Source: Clostridium tertium (GTDB lineage Bacteria > Bacillota > Clostridia > Clostridiales > Clostridiaceae). From it: a stretch of DNA of 64,000 nt. Positions 1 through 8,881 of the stretch are shown in pieces; positions within the stretch are counted from its first letter, which is position 1, and each line of letters starts with the position of its first letter. The translations under genes were made by a program, and so were the position numbers. The stretch covers positions 1 to 64,000 of the forward strand of contig NZ_JAGGJY010000007.1 of NCBI RefSeq assembly GCF_017873245.1, read 5' to 3'. Below the pieces are notes generated by a model, which saw only the letters and a program-made list of their open reading frames with translations, had not been told where the DNA came from and made no database searches.

Positions 1-134
1 GATGTAGGAATGATTATAATATTTAACAGTATTAGTATTGATATTAATTGATTATTCTTCTTATTTTCATTTAAATCTAATCTCTCTATAAACTCATTTG
101 GTATAAAATTCTTATTTCTTAAATATTTCTTCAT
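1..134 (-). CDS. PilN-like type IV pilus assembly protein, 5' fragment
   Basis: This is the first part of a gene that runs off the left edge. It starts at an ATG (132-134) inside the end of the upstream 209-aa gene, overlapping it by 23 bases in another frame. The readable N-terminus begins MKKYLRNKNFIPNEFIERL, followed by a charged patch and then a hydrophobic run rich in Ile and Leu, which looks like a single membrane segment near residues 27-38. A short cytoplasmic N-terminus with an 'F-I-P' element followed by a transmembrane helix is the layout of PilN/GspL-C-type inner-membrane assembly proteins. Position directly after a pilin gene set and a PilM-like gene supports this. The family call is inference from context; only about 44 residues are visible. 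Confidence 0.5.
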   Translation of the reverse strand, partial: MKKYLRNKNFIPNEFIERLDLNENKKNNQLISILILLNIIIIPT

Positions 135-741
135 AAACTTTTTCTCCTATATTTATAATATAGTCATAATTATTAATAGTTATATCTTCGATACCTTTAT
201 CTATAATTAACTTTTTATTTTGATTTTTATATTCTATTATAAATTTATTTATATCTGTAGCATCATTAGTTATATAAGAATTTTCAATGACTCCATTTTC
301 TATATTTATCAAGTGGAATAAGTCTTTTATTCTATATATTATTATCGAATACTTACCTCCTCTTACTTTCTTTATTACATATTTTCTTATTAAGAACTGT
401 ATTGGCTCTACTTGAATATGAGTAATATTTGTACAAGATTTAATAAATCTATTATATCTTATAGAATAAATATAGATAATTTTAGAGTTTTTTAAAAACT
501 CATAATGAAACAACAAATTCTTCTTATCTGAAAAGTCCTCTGAAATCTTTTTTTCAATAAACTTATCAACACTTATTCTCTTATTAAGTATTTCATATTT
601 TTTAATAAATATTGATTGAGATAAGATTAATAATCTTCTTTTGTTCCCTAGTTTTTCTAATAGTAAATTTATATTATAGTTATCATATTCCTGTCCCTTA
701 TAATAATATTTATTATTAAATATACCTATAGAATTAACCAT
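112..741 (-). CDS. Pilus operon protein, possibly a reduced PilM/GspL-like component
   Basis: The 209-aa protein has no signal peptide, transmembrane helix or prepilin motif, so it should be cytoplasmic. It alternates short beta-rich segments and contains a VEPIQF element near residue 110, reminiscent of the conserved 'VEP' region of actin-like PilM/GspL proteins. No clear ATPase motif is visible and it is much shorter than typical PilM (about 350 aa). The ribosome binding site AGGAG overlaps the stop of the pilin-like gene upstream, and its own 3' end overlaps the start of the PilN-like gene, so it belongs to the pilus operon. A PilM/GspL role would link the PilN-type membrane protein to the assembly ATPase. 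That role is inferred; the sequence alone is not diagnostic. Confidence 0.45.
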   Translation of the reverse strand: MVNSIGIFNNKYYYKGQEYDNYNINLLLEKLGNKRRLLILSQSIFIKKYEILNKRISVDKFIEKKISEDFSDKKNLLFHYEFLKNSKIIYIYSIRYNRFIKSCTNITHIQVEPIQFLIRKYVIKKVRGGKYSIIIYRIKDLFHLINIENGVIENSYITNDATDINKFIIEYKNQNKKLIIDKGIEDITINNYDYIINIGEKVYEEIFKK

Positions 742-743
742 TT

Positions 744-1184
744 TTACTCCTTAATATAAATATATTTTGTTTTATAAGTAGTTGGGGTAAAGTAAGCTTT
801 ATTTCCAATTTCATTTTTCTTTAGCTCAATATACATAACTGAATTTTCCTTCTGTCTTGTTAAATAATAACTTCCATCTTTATATTCAAAATTTAAGCTT
901 TTTAATTCTGGGTATTCTTCAGATTTTTTCTTACTTACTTTTTGTAAAAGTTCTTTCTGATCTAATTTATTATCTTCAGCCAAAGTATTTATAAGTTCTA
1001 AAACTCTTTCTTCTTCAACTTCCAGAGTATATAAGTCTCTATATGTTTTAAAATTTTGAGATTTTATATAGTTATTGTATATTATTTTTATTGAAAGATT
1101 TACTATAGCAAGAACAAATAAGAATACTATTAAACTTTCAATAAAGACATATCCCCTCTTTTTAGAAATACTTTTTATATGCAT
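744..1184 (-). CDS. Type IV pilin-like protein (minor pseudopilin)
   Basis: The 146-aa protein begins with a short basic leader ending in KKRG, followed by YVFIES and a long hydrophobic helix. This is a class III (prepilin) signal: cleavage after Gly and Glu at mature position 5. The rest is a small soluble domain with many Lys and Glu residues and no Cys pair. The start overlaps the end of the upstream pilin-like gene by ten bases, indicating translational coupling. The protein should be processed by a prepilin peptidase (not seen in this window) and inserted into a pilus or pseudopilus. The exact minor pilin class (GspI, J or K-like) cannot be decided here. Confidence 0.8.
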   Translation of the reverse strand: MHIKSISKKRGYVFIESLIVFLFVLAIVNLSIKIIYNNYIKSQNFKTYRDLYTLEVEEERVLELINTLAEDNKLDQKELLQKVSKKKSEEYPELKSLNFEYKDGSYYLTRQKENSVMYIELKKNEIGNKAYFTPTTYKTKYIYIKE

Positions 1185-1705
1185 ATTATTCTTTCCTCGC
1201 TATCAAGACTATTTATCTTTAAATAATATATTTTATCTTTTTTTATTATTGTAAAATCAGAAACTCTTCTCATTATTATATTAATCCCTTTTCTTTTATT
1301 ATCTATATATGTTTCTAAAACTATTTTTTTATTTATATTATCTAAGAAAATTCTTTTCTCCTTAACTTCATTTTTATTATGATCAATTTTGTATATAATT
1401 TTTATCATAGCATTATTATTTAAATCATTTTCTTGAATCTCTATTGATTTAACCATTTGCGTCTTTAATAACCTATCAATATTTAATAATGCATCATCAA
1501 AAGAATCTTGTGATACTGAATTTTTTATTAAATTTGTATAATTTTTATTAGCAGTCAATGCAATTTTAAAAGATAAGCCAAGTAAAATTAATTGAATAAA
1601 CATAACTAATATAAGTTCTATTAAAGTAAAGCCTCTCTTTCTTTTATTATCTTTAACAAATTTATTTCTTTTCCATCCAATAAGATTTAATAAACTCTCT
1701 TTCAC
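1175..1705 (-). CDS. Type IV pilin-like protein, GTG start (PilW/GspJ-like)
   Basis: An in-frame ATG lies 24 bases further upstream, but AAGGAGG sits eight bases before a GTG at 1703-1705, so that GTG is taken as the start. The product is 176 aa. It carries a prepilin motif KRG|FTLIELILV with Glu at position 5, then a hydrophobic helix and a domain ending in a region resembling minor pilins of the PilW/GspJ type. The leader before the cleavage Gly is about 25 residues, much longer than in the neighbouring pilins. The 5' end overlaps the upstream pilin gene by 44 bases in another frame. It is probably a minor pilin that primes or caps the fibre; the subclass is inferred. Confidence 0.75.
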   Translation of the reverse strand: MKESLLNLIGWKRNKFVKDNKRKRGFTLIELILVMFIQLILLGLSFKIALTANKNYTNLIKNSVSQDSFDDALLNIDRLLKTQMVKSIEIQENDLNNNAMIKIIYKIDHNKNEVKEKRIFLDNINKKIVLETYIDNKRKGINIIMRRVSDFTIIKKDKIYYLKINSLDSEERIICI

Positions 1706-2102
1706 ATAAAGTACCTCCTTCTTCATCATTAATTCTTATTTTTAACGAAATTGCTTTTGAAGATTTTTCCCCAGTGAAAATAGAATTACTTAACTTCTCT
1801 ATTATAACGCCATTACCTCTCTCCATATTTAATATAGGTGTATTAGTAAGTTTATTTAAAATATCTTTTGAGTATTTATATGATATTTTATTTTCATTAA
1901 AAGCTCTATTTAGTTCATCCAATGTAACATTATATTTTATTTCACTTTCTATTGAATAAGCTACTCTATCTGCTTGATTTTCTATATTTCTAATTTTTCT
2001 AGATCTAGCTGCAGCTATTCCAATTTCTACCGCTATCGTTGCTGCAATTAATAAAATTGCAAGAGCTAATATACTTTCAACCAAAGTGCTTCCTTTTTTC
2101 AA
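1662..2102 (-). CDS. Type IV pilin-like protein, TTG start (PilV/GspI-like)
   Basis: The 146-aa product starts at TTG (2100-2102), which overlaps the TGA of the upstream pilin gene by four bases. A GGAGAT ribosome binding site precedes it. The leader is very short (MKKG), followed by STLVESILALAILLIAATIA. The position-5 Glu and hydrophobic stretch are diagnostic of the class III prepilin signal. The 'TLVESILA' variant is common in PilV/GspI-type minor pilins. The downstream domain is small and polar. It is one of four tandem pilin-like genes and probably forms a tip or initiation complex with its neighbours. Confidence 0.78.
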   Translation of the reverse strand: MKKGSTLVESILALAILLIAATIAVEIGIAAARSRKIRNIENQADRVAYSIESEIKYNVTLDELNRAFNENKISYKYSKDILNKLTNTPILNMERGNGVIIEKLSNSIFTGEKSSKAISLKIRINDEEGGTLCEREFIKSYWMEKK

Positions 2103-2575
2103 TCTATTATATCTCCTTCATTTTCATCTGTATCATTTAACCTTATAATATCATTTCCAACAGATACCCTTATTTCTATAAGTTTATCCTTATATGATAA
2201 ACTTATAGTTCCAGCTGTCTTTATAAAGCCTTGCTTATTAATATTATTAATCCCATTCTGAAAATTTGATGTTACTTTAATATTATCATCCAAATTTAAT
2301 ATTTTTGTTAATTTATGATTTCTTTCAACCACTTCAAATACAACTTCCTTTTTATTCTTACTTATAGCAATATTTCCTATAACTTCATTTTTCCTACAAT
2401 AGCTCTTTGCAAAACTTAGCAATCCTCTAACTTCATATACATTATTTTGAAGCTTTAAACTTTCAATTTTATCCTTAAAATATTTAACTCCACTAAATCC
2501 AACTGTTGAAAGTAGTGTAATTATTGACAATACAACTATTAACTCTATAAGTGTATAACCTTTCTTTCTCATCAT
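2099..2575 (-). CDS. Type IV pilin-like protein (GspH/PilA type)
   Basis: The 158-aa protein begins MMRKKG|YTLIELIVVLSII, a textbook prepilin cleavage site with Glu5 followed by a hydrophobic helix. The C-terminal domain is beta-rich and ends in an acidic tail (DTDENEGDIID). It is the first pilin gene after pilC and overlaps the pilC stop codon by four bases (TTATGATG arrangement). It could be the main pilin of this system or a GspH-like minor pilin. The class III signal is certain from the sequence; whether this is the major subunit is not. Confidence 0.82.
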   Translation of the reverse strand: MMRKKGYTLIELIVVLSIITLLSTVGFSGVKYFKDKIESLKLQNNVYEVRGLLSFAKSYCRKNEVIGNIAISKNKKEVVFEVVERNHKLTKILNLDDNIKVTSNFQNGINNINKQGFIKTAGTISLSYKDKLIEIRVSVGNDIIRLNDTDENEGDIID

Positions 2576-3624
2576 AACCCACCATCTAATAATGAACTAA
2601 ATAAAGGGACAATAAATATCATTAAAAACGCTATTACACAAGCCCCCATAATCAAAATTGATGCTGGTTGTAAAATTGCCATATACCTATTTATATCTGA
2701 TAATAACTTCTTTTCTAAATGATCAGAAAGCGATTTCATTCTTTCATCCATAGATCCACCTTCTTCTCCTAGCTTTATAATAGATGTTGTATAATTACAA
2801 TAGTAACCATGTTTCTTTAAGCTTTCAGATATTGTTTCACCTCTCAATATACTTGAGTTTAAGAGCAAAAATCGTTCTTTTAAAGCTGAATTTTTAAAGC
2901 TAGTTGCAGAGTATACTAATCCATTTGATAAATTTACACCACTTCTAATTATTATAGATAGAAGTGAAATAAAAATAAATTCATTAAATTCTCTAATTAT
3001 TGCTATTTTATTAAATAAAGCTTTAATATAATTTTTAAGATAAAACTTATATATTATATATGGCAGTAAAATTCCCCAAGAAAGAAAATATATAAAAGAA
3101 TATATAGGATTAGTTTTTATATAATTTACAAGATCATATAGAAACTTACATACACTAGGTATCTCAATATTTAAATTAATATAAAACTCATATAAACTTG
3201 GTATAGTTACAAAAGCAATAAATATAAAAACTGTAATAATAGATATGAACAATAAAATTGGGTATGCTAAAACATTTTTAATTGTAGATTTGAAAAAGCT
3301 AATTTTATCATAGTACTCTTCTAAACCTTTTAACACTTCTGATAAGTTACCACTTTTTTCTCCCATCGAGACCATTCCAACAAAAAACTCTGGATATAAA
3401 TCATTGAATTCATTAAAACTATCATTTAATGATTTACCTTCAGCAATAAAGTTTTTTATATTTCTTATACTTTCTTTATAAGTTTTTCTTAATGGTAATT
3501 CCGTAAGTAAATCCATCATAATTAAAAGTGAAATTCCTTCTTTATGAAGCATTGCCATGTTTCCTGATAATAAGCTTAAGCTATTAAAATCTGATTTATT
3601 AAATATTAATTTTATTTTCTTCAT
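2572..3624 (-). CDS. pilC: Type IV pilus / type II secretion inner-membrane platform protein PilC
   Basis: The 350-aa protein shows the duplicated T2SSF architecture: two cytoplasmic helical domains (about residues 15-135 and 215-340) separated by two central hydrophobic segments near residues 160 and 175-195, and a third C-terminal membrane segment (SILIMGACVIAFLMIFIVPL). The conserved GEKSG-type motif (MGEKSGNL) and its repeat GEEGGSMDERM are visible. PilC is the polytopic base on which PilB acts to extract pilins. The gene overlaps the end of pilB by 26 bases and the first pilin gene by four. Length matches Gram-positive PilC/ComGB proteins, which are shorter than proteobacterial PilC. Confidence 0.92.
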   Translation of the reverse strand: MKKIKLIFNKSDFNSLSLLSGNMAMLHKEGISLLIMMDLLTELPLRKTYKESIRNIKNFIAEGKSLNDSFNEFNDLYPEFFVGMVSMGEKSGNLSEVLKGLEEYYDKISFFKSTIKNVLAYPILLFISIITVFIFIAFVTIPSLYEFYINLNIEIPSVCKFLYDLVNYIKTNPIYSFIYFLSWGILLPYIIYKFYLKNYIKALFNKIAIIREFNEFIFISLLSIIIRSGVNLSNGLVYSATSFKNSALKERFLLLNSSILRGETISESLKKHGYYCNYTTSIIKLGEEGGSMDERMKSLSDHLEKKLLSDINRYMAILQPASILIMGACVIAFLMIFIVPLFSSLLDGGL

Positions 3625-4987
3625 AATTAAGACCTTCTTCTATTAAAAAATTATTGTAATCCATAATTGATATTTTTCCATTAGTTAATAAATCATTTAA
3701 GCTATCTATCATTTCTTCATTATTTAACCCTCCTATTTCCTGGAAAATATTTGAAACTTGTTTTTTAATTTCTTTATCAATAAATACAACTGAACTTACT
3801 ACTTTTCTTCCTTTATAACCTGTATAGTTACAATTACTACATCCTACCCCTTTGTAATTTATCATTTCATTCCCTTTAAATATAAACTTTATATCTTCTT
3901 TTTTACAATTATCACAGAATACTCTTATTAGTCTTTGAGATACTATTCCAATTAGAGAATCTTTAATTAGATATTGTTTCACACCCATATCTTCAAGTCT
4001 AAAATATACTTCTTGTGGAGTTTTTGTATGAATTGTCGAATATACTTTATGCCCTGTTAACGATGCAGTAACTGCCATATTAGCAGTTTCTTCATCTCTA
4101 ATTTCTCCTATCATAAGAACATCAGGATCTTGCCTTAATATACTTCTGAGTCCAGTTGCAAATGTAATATTTGCTTTCCTATTTAAACTCACTTGATTTA
4201 CTCCTTTAATTATTACTTCTACTGGATCTTCTAAAGTTGTGATATTGATATCTTTTTTGTTAATTTCTTTTAAGATACAATATAATGAACTTGATTTTCC
4301 ACTTCCTGTAGGACCATTTATAATTACTAATCCATTTTTTAATGCAATTATTTTTTTTAATTTCTTCATTTGGTTTACATTTAAATTTAAACTACTAATA
4401 TTATAATTAAATATTTCTCCATATAGGATTCTAATTACTAGTTTCTCTCCATAAATTATCGGAATAGTAGATAATCTTAAATCATAATTTTTTCCATTTA
4501 CTTTTATTAAACTTTTACCATCTTGAGGTCTTCTTTTCTCCGTGATATCCATATTCCCGCATACTTTTATTTTAGATAATAATTTTTGATATTCTTCATT
4601 TTTTATCTTCGTAAATCCTATTAATACACCATCAACTCTAAATCTTATGAAAACGTCTTCTTTTCGAGGTTCAAAATGAATATCCGATGCATTTAATTCT
4701 ATTGCTTTAAGCAATAATATATCAAATAACTCCTCTAATTCTCCTAAAAAGATATTCTTAATTAGTTCATTAATAAAGTCTTCACTTAATTTTATTATTT
4801 TTGCTCTTTTATTAAATAAAAACTCTACTTCTTCTTTATTATCTAATGTCTCATTAGATGTTACTACAATTACTTTATCTTCTTTTATCATAATAGGTAA
4901 ACATTTGTTTTCTATAGCCTTTAATTTCTTTAATTTTCTAGCTATTTCTAAGTTAACTTTCTCTAAATCAAATTCAAAAATACTCAT
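3599..4987 (-). CDS. pilB: Type IV pilus assembly ATPase PilB (GspE family)
   Basis: The 462-aa protein is a hexameric secretion ATPase that powers pilin assembly. Visible motifs are Walker A GPTGSGKS (residues 225-232), the Asp box TLEDPVE (251-257), Walker B DPDVLMIGEIRDEE (287-300) and the His box TGHKVYSTIHT (311-321). A tetracysteine zinc module (CDNC near 354, CSNC about 27 residues later) is typical of PilB/GspE and absent from retraction ATPases PilT. The N-terminal domain is short, about 80 residues before the ATPase-proximal domain, compared with roughly 150-170 in longer PilB proteins. It is the first gene of the pilus operon. No PilT is visible, so retraction may be encoded elsewhere or absent. 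Confidence 0.93.
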   Translation of the reverse strand: MSIFEFDLEKVNLEIARKLKKLKAIENKCLPIMIKEDKVIVVTSNETLDNKEEVEFLFNKRAKIIKLSEDFINELIKNIFLGELEELFDILLLKAIELNASDIHFEPRKEDVFIRFRVDGVLIGFTKIKNEEYQKLLSKIKVCGNMDITEKRRPQDGKSLIKVNGKNYDLRLSTIPIIYGEKLVIRILYGEIFNYNISSLNLNVNQMKKLKKIIALKNGLVIINGPTGSGKSSSLYCILKEINKKDINITTLEDPVEVIIKGVNQVSLNRKANITFATGLRSILRQDPDVLMIGEIRDEETANMAVTASLTGHKVYSTIHTKTPQEVYFRLEDMGVKQYLIKDSLIGIVSQRLIRVFCDNCKKEDIKFIFKGNEMINYKGVGCSNCNYTGYKGRKVVSSVVFIDKEIKKQVSNIFQEIGGLNNEEMIDSLNDLLTNGKISIMDYNNFLIEEGLNYEENKINI

Positions 4988-5043
4988 ATAATATCACCAT
5001 TTAAATTAATGTCCAACAATGGTAAAATTATACATATATTCTT

Positions 5044-5084
5044 AAATAAAAAAGATATTTATAAAATAAATTATAAATATCTTT
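5044..5084 (-). terminator. Terminator after the lipoprotein gene
   Basis: A 14-bp perfect stem (5051-5064 with 5071-5084, six-base loop) is followed on the minus strand by a run of T residues. The stem begins within the stop codon of the lipoprotein gene. It separates the dapF-lipoprotein transcript from the pilus operon. Confidence 0.75.
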
Positions 5085-6069
5085 ATCTGCACTCTATAAA
5101 ATTGTATGTTCCTGAAGCACCATCAATTATACTTATAGCATCATCAGTACATCTATATATTCTTTCTACTTTAACATCTTCACCACCAACAAAGATTATA
5201 TTACCATCCTTATCTTTAGAAAGACCTTTTTCTAAGTTTATTAATTTAGGAAAATCATACACTAATCTTTTAGCTTTCCTATCATGATATTTATATAATG
5301 AATAGTTGTTATTTTCCAATTTACCTAATATAAATATTCCCTCTTGAGTAGACTCAACATCACTAACATCCAATACATCTTCTATTACTTCATTAACTTC
5401 TCCATCTTCATCTATTACTTTTAATATCTTTTGTTTTCCTTCTTTTTCTTGCACAAAAACTATTCCATTATCTAAAACTTTTAAAAATTCAACATATCCT
5501 AAATCTAATTTGTATAAAAGTTTTTCTTCATTGCTATCAATGTTATAAGTAAATATACCATTAGTTTTATCTTCTCTTATTCCATAATAAACCAAGGTAT
5601 TTCCATTTAGCCAATCAATTAACTCTCCTGAAATTGCAACCTTGGTATCAATTGATATATTCTTATTTTTAGATAAATCCTTTATTTTTAAATCTAAGTA
5701 CTCATCCTTTAAAAAATACGCTAAATATTCACCATTTTTAGCTAGTTTAGGTGAAATAACTATTTTTTCTTCTTCTATATTTTCTTCTTTTCCTAGATAA
5801 TTTATTTTATATTCACCATTTTCATTATATATAAAATTACCACTTTCTAAATCATAAGCTGTAATTATATATTCAGTATCTACTTTTTCATATTTATCAT
5901 TTGTTAAATTATAAATTTTGTATTCTCCTGAATTTTCTATGGCAACTGCTCCATTTAGTATATCTACTTTATTTTTTTCTTCTACTTTATTTTTACATCC
6001 ATAAAGAAATATACTTATTAACAAAATAAAATTAACAAGGAAAATATTCCTTATCCTTTTTTTATTCAT
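5083..6069 (-). CDS. Lipoprotein with TolB/beta-propeller-like repeats
   Basis: The 328-aa protein has a lipoprotein signal peptide: a basic start, a hydrophobic core and the lipobox LYGC with the lipidated Cys at residue 25. The mature part contains repeating units with aromatic and Gly-rich turns such as GEYKIYNL, GEYKINYL and YSLYKYHD, of the kind found in beta-propeller proteins (WD40-like/TolB). It should be anchored on the outer face of the membrane. It lies 12 bases downstream of dapF and ends in a terminator, so it is probably co-transcribed. The ligand and function are unknown. The propeller assignment is from repeat texture only. Confidence 0.65.
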   Translation of the reverse strand: MNKKRIRNIFLVNFILLISIFLYGCKNKVEEKNKVDILNGAVAIENSGEYKIYNLTNDKYEKVDTEYIITAYDLESGNFIYNENGEYKINYLGKEENIEEEKIVISPKLAKNGEYLAYFLKDEYLDLKIKDLSKNKNISIDTKVAISGELIDWLNGNTLVYYGIREDKTNGIFTYNIDSNEEKLLYKLDLGYVEFLKVLDNGIVFVQEKEGKQKILKVIDEDGEVNEVIEDVLDVSDVESTQEGIFILGKLENNNYSLYKYHDRKAKRLVYDFPKLINLEKGLSKDKDGNIIFVGGEDVKVERIYRCTDDAISIIDGASGTYNFIECR

Positions 6070-6081
6070 CTTTTACCTCTT

Positions 6082-6906
6082 CTAATTAATATAGTTCCCT
6101 TTACAAATAAACTCTGCTGAACCTATCATATATACATCATTATTTATAATCTCTACTGCTAAACTTCCTCCTAAAGTTTCTACATTAACCTTATTTGAGC
6201 ATAATCCTAATTTTTTTAAAGCTACAACTGAAGCACAACATCCTGTTCCACAAGCTAAAGTAGCTCCTGCACCTCTTTCCCAAGTTTTTACCTCTATATT
6301 GTTAATATCAATAACTTTAACAAAGTTAACATTTGTTCCTTCAATAAATAAATTGTTTTTTTCTATATCTTTTCCTTCAATGACATCATATTCATCATTA
6401 TTATTAATTAAGATAGTATGAGGTACTCCCATTAATAAGGCTGTTAATTTATATTCCTTTTCTTTAATTTTAATCACTTCATTTATTAATGAATTTTTAT
6501 TATTTAAAGGAATATCTTTTCCATCAAAACTTGCCTTTCCCATATTAACTTTAACTAATTCAACCTTATTTTTATCATTAATATAAAGTTCTACGCACTT
6601 TATTCCATCTCCAGTTTCTATGCTAATTATATTTTTTTCTACTAAGCCATACTCGTATAAATATTTAGCAAAGCACCTAATAGCATTACCACACATATTA
6701 GCACGAGATCCATCACTATTTATTATTACCATTTTAGCATCTGCAATATTAGATTTTCTTATTATAACTAATCCATCTGCTCCTATTCCAAATCTTCTAT
6801 TACAAATTTTTTTAGCAATTTCAGTTTCAGTTTTAATTAATGTATTTTCATTATCTATAATAATAATAAAATCATTTCCTAATCCTTGCATTTTTATAAA
6901 ATTCAT
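6082..6906 (-). CDS. dapF: Diaminopimelate epimerase DapF
   Basis: DapF converts LL- to meso-diaminopimelate, the precursor of lysine and the DAP residue of peptidoglycan. The start is set at the ATG (6904-6906) after GAGGGGGAG, giving 274 aa, the normal family length and the normal beginning (MNFIKMQGLGNDF). An in-frame ATG 33 bases upstream is ignored. Both catalytic cysteines are present: MCGNAIRCF in the N-terminal half and ACGTGCCA near residue 207. The substrate-binding ERGAGATLACGTG segment is intact. meso-DAP production fits with the DNPR motif of the MurE in this window. Confidence 0.96.
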   Translation of the reverse strand: MNFIKMQGLGNDFIIIIDNENTLIKTETEIAKKICNRRFGIGADGLVIIRKSNIADAKMVIINSDGSRANMCGNAIRCFAKYLYEYGLVEKNIISIETGDGIKCVELYINDKNKVELVKVNMGKASFDGKDIPLNNKNSLINEVIKIKEKEYKLTALLMGVPHTILINNNDEYDVIEGKDIEKNNLFIEGTNVNFVKVIDINNIEVKTWERGAGATLACGTGCCASVVALKKLGLCSNKVNVETLGGSLAVEIINNDVYMIGSAEFICKGNYIN

Positions 6907-6938
6907 AAAAACTCCCCCTCTTAACTTTATATGCCCCA

Positions 6939-6968
6939 TTGATAAGTTTACTAATTAAGTGTTATACT
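6939..6968 (+). promoter_or_regulatory. Sigma-A-type promoter for rqcH
   Basis: TTGATA (6939-6944), an 18-base spacer and TATACT (6963-6968) precede the rqcH start by about 35 bases. The match to the vegetative consensus is good. It lies in the short region divergent from dapF. Confidence 0.7.
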
Positions 6969-7003
6969 ATCTTTATCTTATTACCAAAGAAAGGATGATA
7001 CTT

Positions 7004-8749
7004 ATGGCTTTGGATGGTATCTACTTATATAGTTTAGTATATGATTTAAAAAAATCAATATTGAACTGTAAAATAGATAAAATTAATCAACCAGAAAAAG
7101 ATGAAGTAATTTTAACTCTAAGAAAAGATAGAAAAAATATAAAATTATTAATTTCAGCTTCTTCTAAGTTTCCTAGAATTCATTTAACTAATATAAGTAA
7201 ACCAAACCCCTTGCAAGCACCAATGTTTACAATGGTTATGAGGAAATATCTAATTGGTGGTCGAATAACAGATATAACTCAATTAAATGGTGATAGAATT
7301 CTTCAATTACATATTGAGTCTACTGATGAATTAGGATTCGATAGTAAATATATATTAATAGTTGAAATTATGGGAAGACACAGTAATATAACTCTTGTTA
7401 GAGAAAGAGACAATAAAGTCATGGAATGTATTAAGCATATTTCTGCTGATATAAATACTTTCAGAGTTTTATATCCTGGTGTAAATTATGTATATCCTCC
7501 AAACTCTAACAAATTAAATCCTTTTAACTTCTCAATTAACGATTTTAATTCATATTTAAATAATAATGATATAAGTATTGATGAAGGAATATTTTCAAGG
7601 ATATTTACTGGAATAAGTAAATCTCTATCAATAAGTATATATGAAAATCTCCTACAAGATAATAATACCATAAATCGAGAAAATATTTTTAATTTCTTTA
7701 AAAATTTTATAAAAAATTTAGAAAGCAGTTTTAATTTTAAAATTTATAGAAATAATGAAGTTTTCAAGGATTTTCACTGTATTAAATTAAGTAATTTAGA
7801 AAGTATTTATTCTTCAATATCTTTTAAAAATCCAAGTGAATTACTTGATGAATTTTTCACAGTAAAAGATAAACAAGATAGACTATTAAATAGATCTACA
7901 GATTTACAAAGATTAATTTCAACTAACATAGATAGGTGTAATAATAAAACTAAAAAATTAAAAAATATTCTTAAAGAATGTGAAGAGAAAGAAAATTATA
8001 AGATTAACGGTGATTTATTAACTTCATATATTTATATGTTGAAAAAAGGATTAAAAGAAATATCCTTATTAAACTTTTATACTGATGAAGAAGAATATAT
8101 AACTATAACGCTAGATGAAAATAAAACACCATCTGAAAATATACAATATTTTTATAAAAAATATAATAAACTAAAAAAGTCTGAAGAATCTGCATTAGAA
8201 CAATTGAAAAAAAATGAAGAAGAACTTCAATACCTAAACTCAGTTATGACGAATATCCTAAACTGTGAAAGCTATATTGAAATAGACGATATAAAAAAAG
8301 AATTAATTGAAACTGGATACTTAAAATTCAAAAATACTAATAAAAATAATAAAAAAGATAAATCGTCTAAACCTATACATTTGCTTTCTTCTGATGGAAT
8401 AGACATTTATATTGGTAAAAATAATATTCAAAATGATTATTTAACTTTAAAATTTGCTAATAAAAATCATATGTGGCTTCATACAAAAAATATTCCTGGA
8501 TCACATGTTATTCTTTGTAGTGACAATCCATCCGATGTAGCTTTAGAAGAAGCTGGCATACTTGCTGCTTATTATAGCAAAGCTAAGAATTCTACAAAAG
8601 TTCCTGTTGATTATACTACAGTAAAAAACTTAAAGAAACCTAATGGGTCAAAGCCAGGTATGGTTATATATCATACTAATTACACTTTATATACAGAGCC
8701 ATCGTTATATAATAATTTTAAAATTGAAAACAATAAAATAATAAAATAA
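7004..8749 (+). CDS. rqcH: NFACT family protein RqcH (Rqc2 homologue, formerly FbpA-like)
   Basis: RqcH binds stalled 50S ribosomes with peptidyl-tRNA and drives addition of C-terminal alanine tails in bacterial ribosome quality control. The start at 7004 follows AAAGG and gives MALDGIYLYSLVYDL, the family beginning; earlier GTG and ATG codons in frame are less likely. The 581-aa product has the NFACT-N domain (with VEIMGRHSNITLV near residue 125), a central coiled-coil region (about 290-440) and the C-terminal NFACT-R domain containing HMWLHTKNIPGSHVIL. Older annotation as a fibronectin-binding protein refers to the same family. It has its own promoter and terminator and is monocistronic. 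Confidence 0.93.
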   Translation: MALDGIYLYSLVYDLKKSILNCKIDKINQPEKDEVILTLRKDRKNIKLLISASSKFPRIHLTNISKPNPLQAPMFTMVMRKYLIGGRITDITQLNGDRILQLHIESTDELGFDSKYILIVEIMGRHSNITLVRERDNKVMECIKHISADINTFRVLYPGVNYVYPPNSNKLNPFNFSINDFNSYLNNNDISIDEGIFSRIFTGISKSLSISIYENLLQDNNTINRENIFNFFKNFIKNLESSFNFKIYRNNEVFKDFHCIKLSNLESIYSSISFKNPSELLDEFFTVKDKQDRLLNRSTDLQRLISTNIDRCNNKTKKLKNILKECEEKENYKINGDLLTSYIYMLKKGLKEISLLNFYTDEEEYITITLDENKTPSENIQYFYKKYNKLKKSEESALEQLKKNEEELQYLNSVMTNILNCESYIEIDDIKKELIETGYLKFKNTNKNNKKDKSSKPIHLLSSDGIDIYIGKNNIQNDYLTLKFANKNHMWLHTKNIPGSHVILCSDNPSDVALEEAGILAAYYSKAKNSTKVPVDYTTVKNLKKPNGSKPGMVIYHTNYTLYTEPSLYNNFKIENNKIIK

Positions 8750-8750
8750 T

Positions 8751-8796
8751 AAAAAAGAAACCATATTTGTAAATACAAAATATGGTTTCTTTTTTA
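8751..8796 (+). terminator. Bidirectional terminator after rqcH
   Basis: GAAACCATATTTGT pairs with ACAAAATATGGTTTC (8757-8770 with 8775-8789, one bulged T) with a four-base loop. A-run and T-run flank the stem, so it can act for rqcH on the plus strand and for the methyltransferase transcript arriving from the other side. Confidence 0.85.
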
Positions 8797-8881
8797 TAGT
8801 TCTCAATAAAGTTTTATACACAATTGAATACAACAATAAATAATAATATCTTAATATTTATCGTATTACATGACTTAAATG

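Noticed and set aside
4988..5050. A c-di-GMP or other riboswitch upstream of pilB
   Set aside because: The gap is short and contains none of the conserved elements of c-di-GMP-I or II switches.
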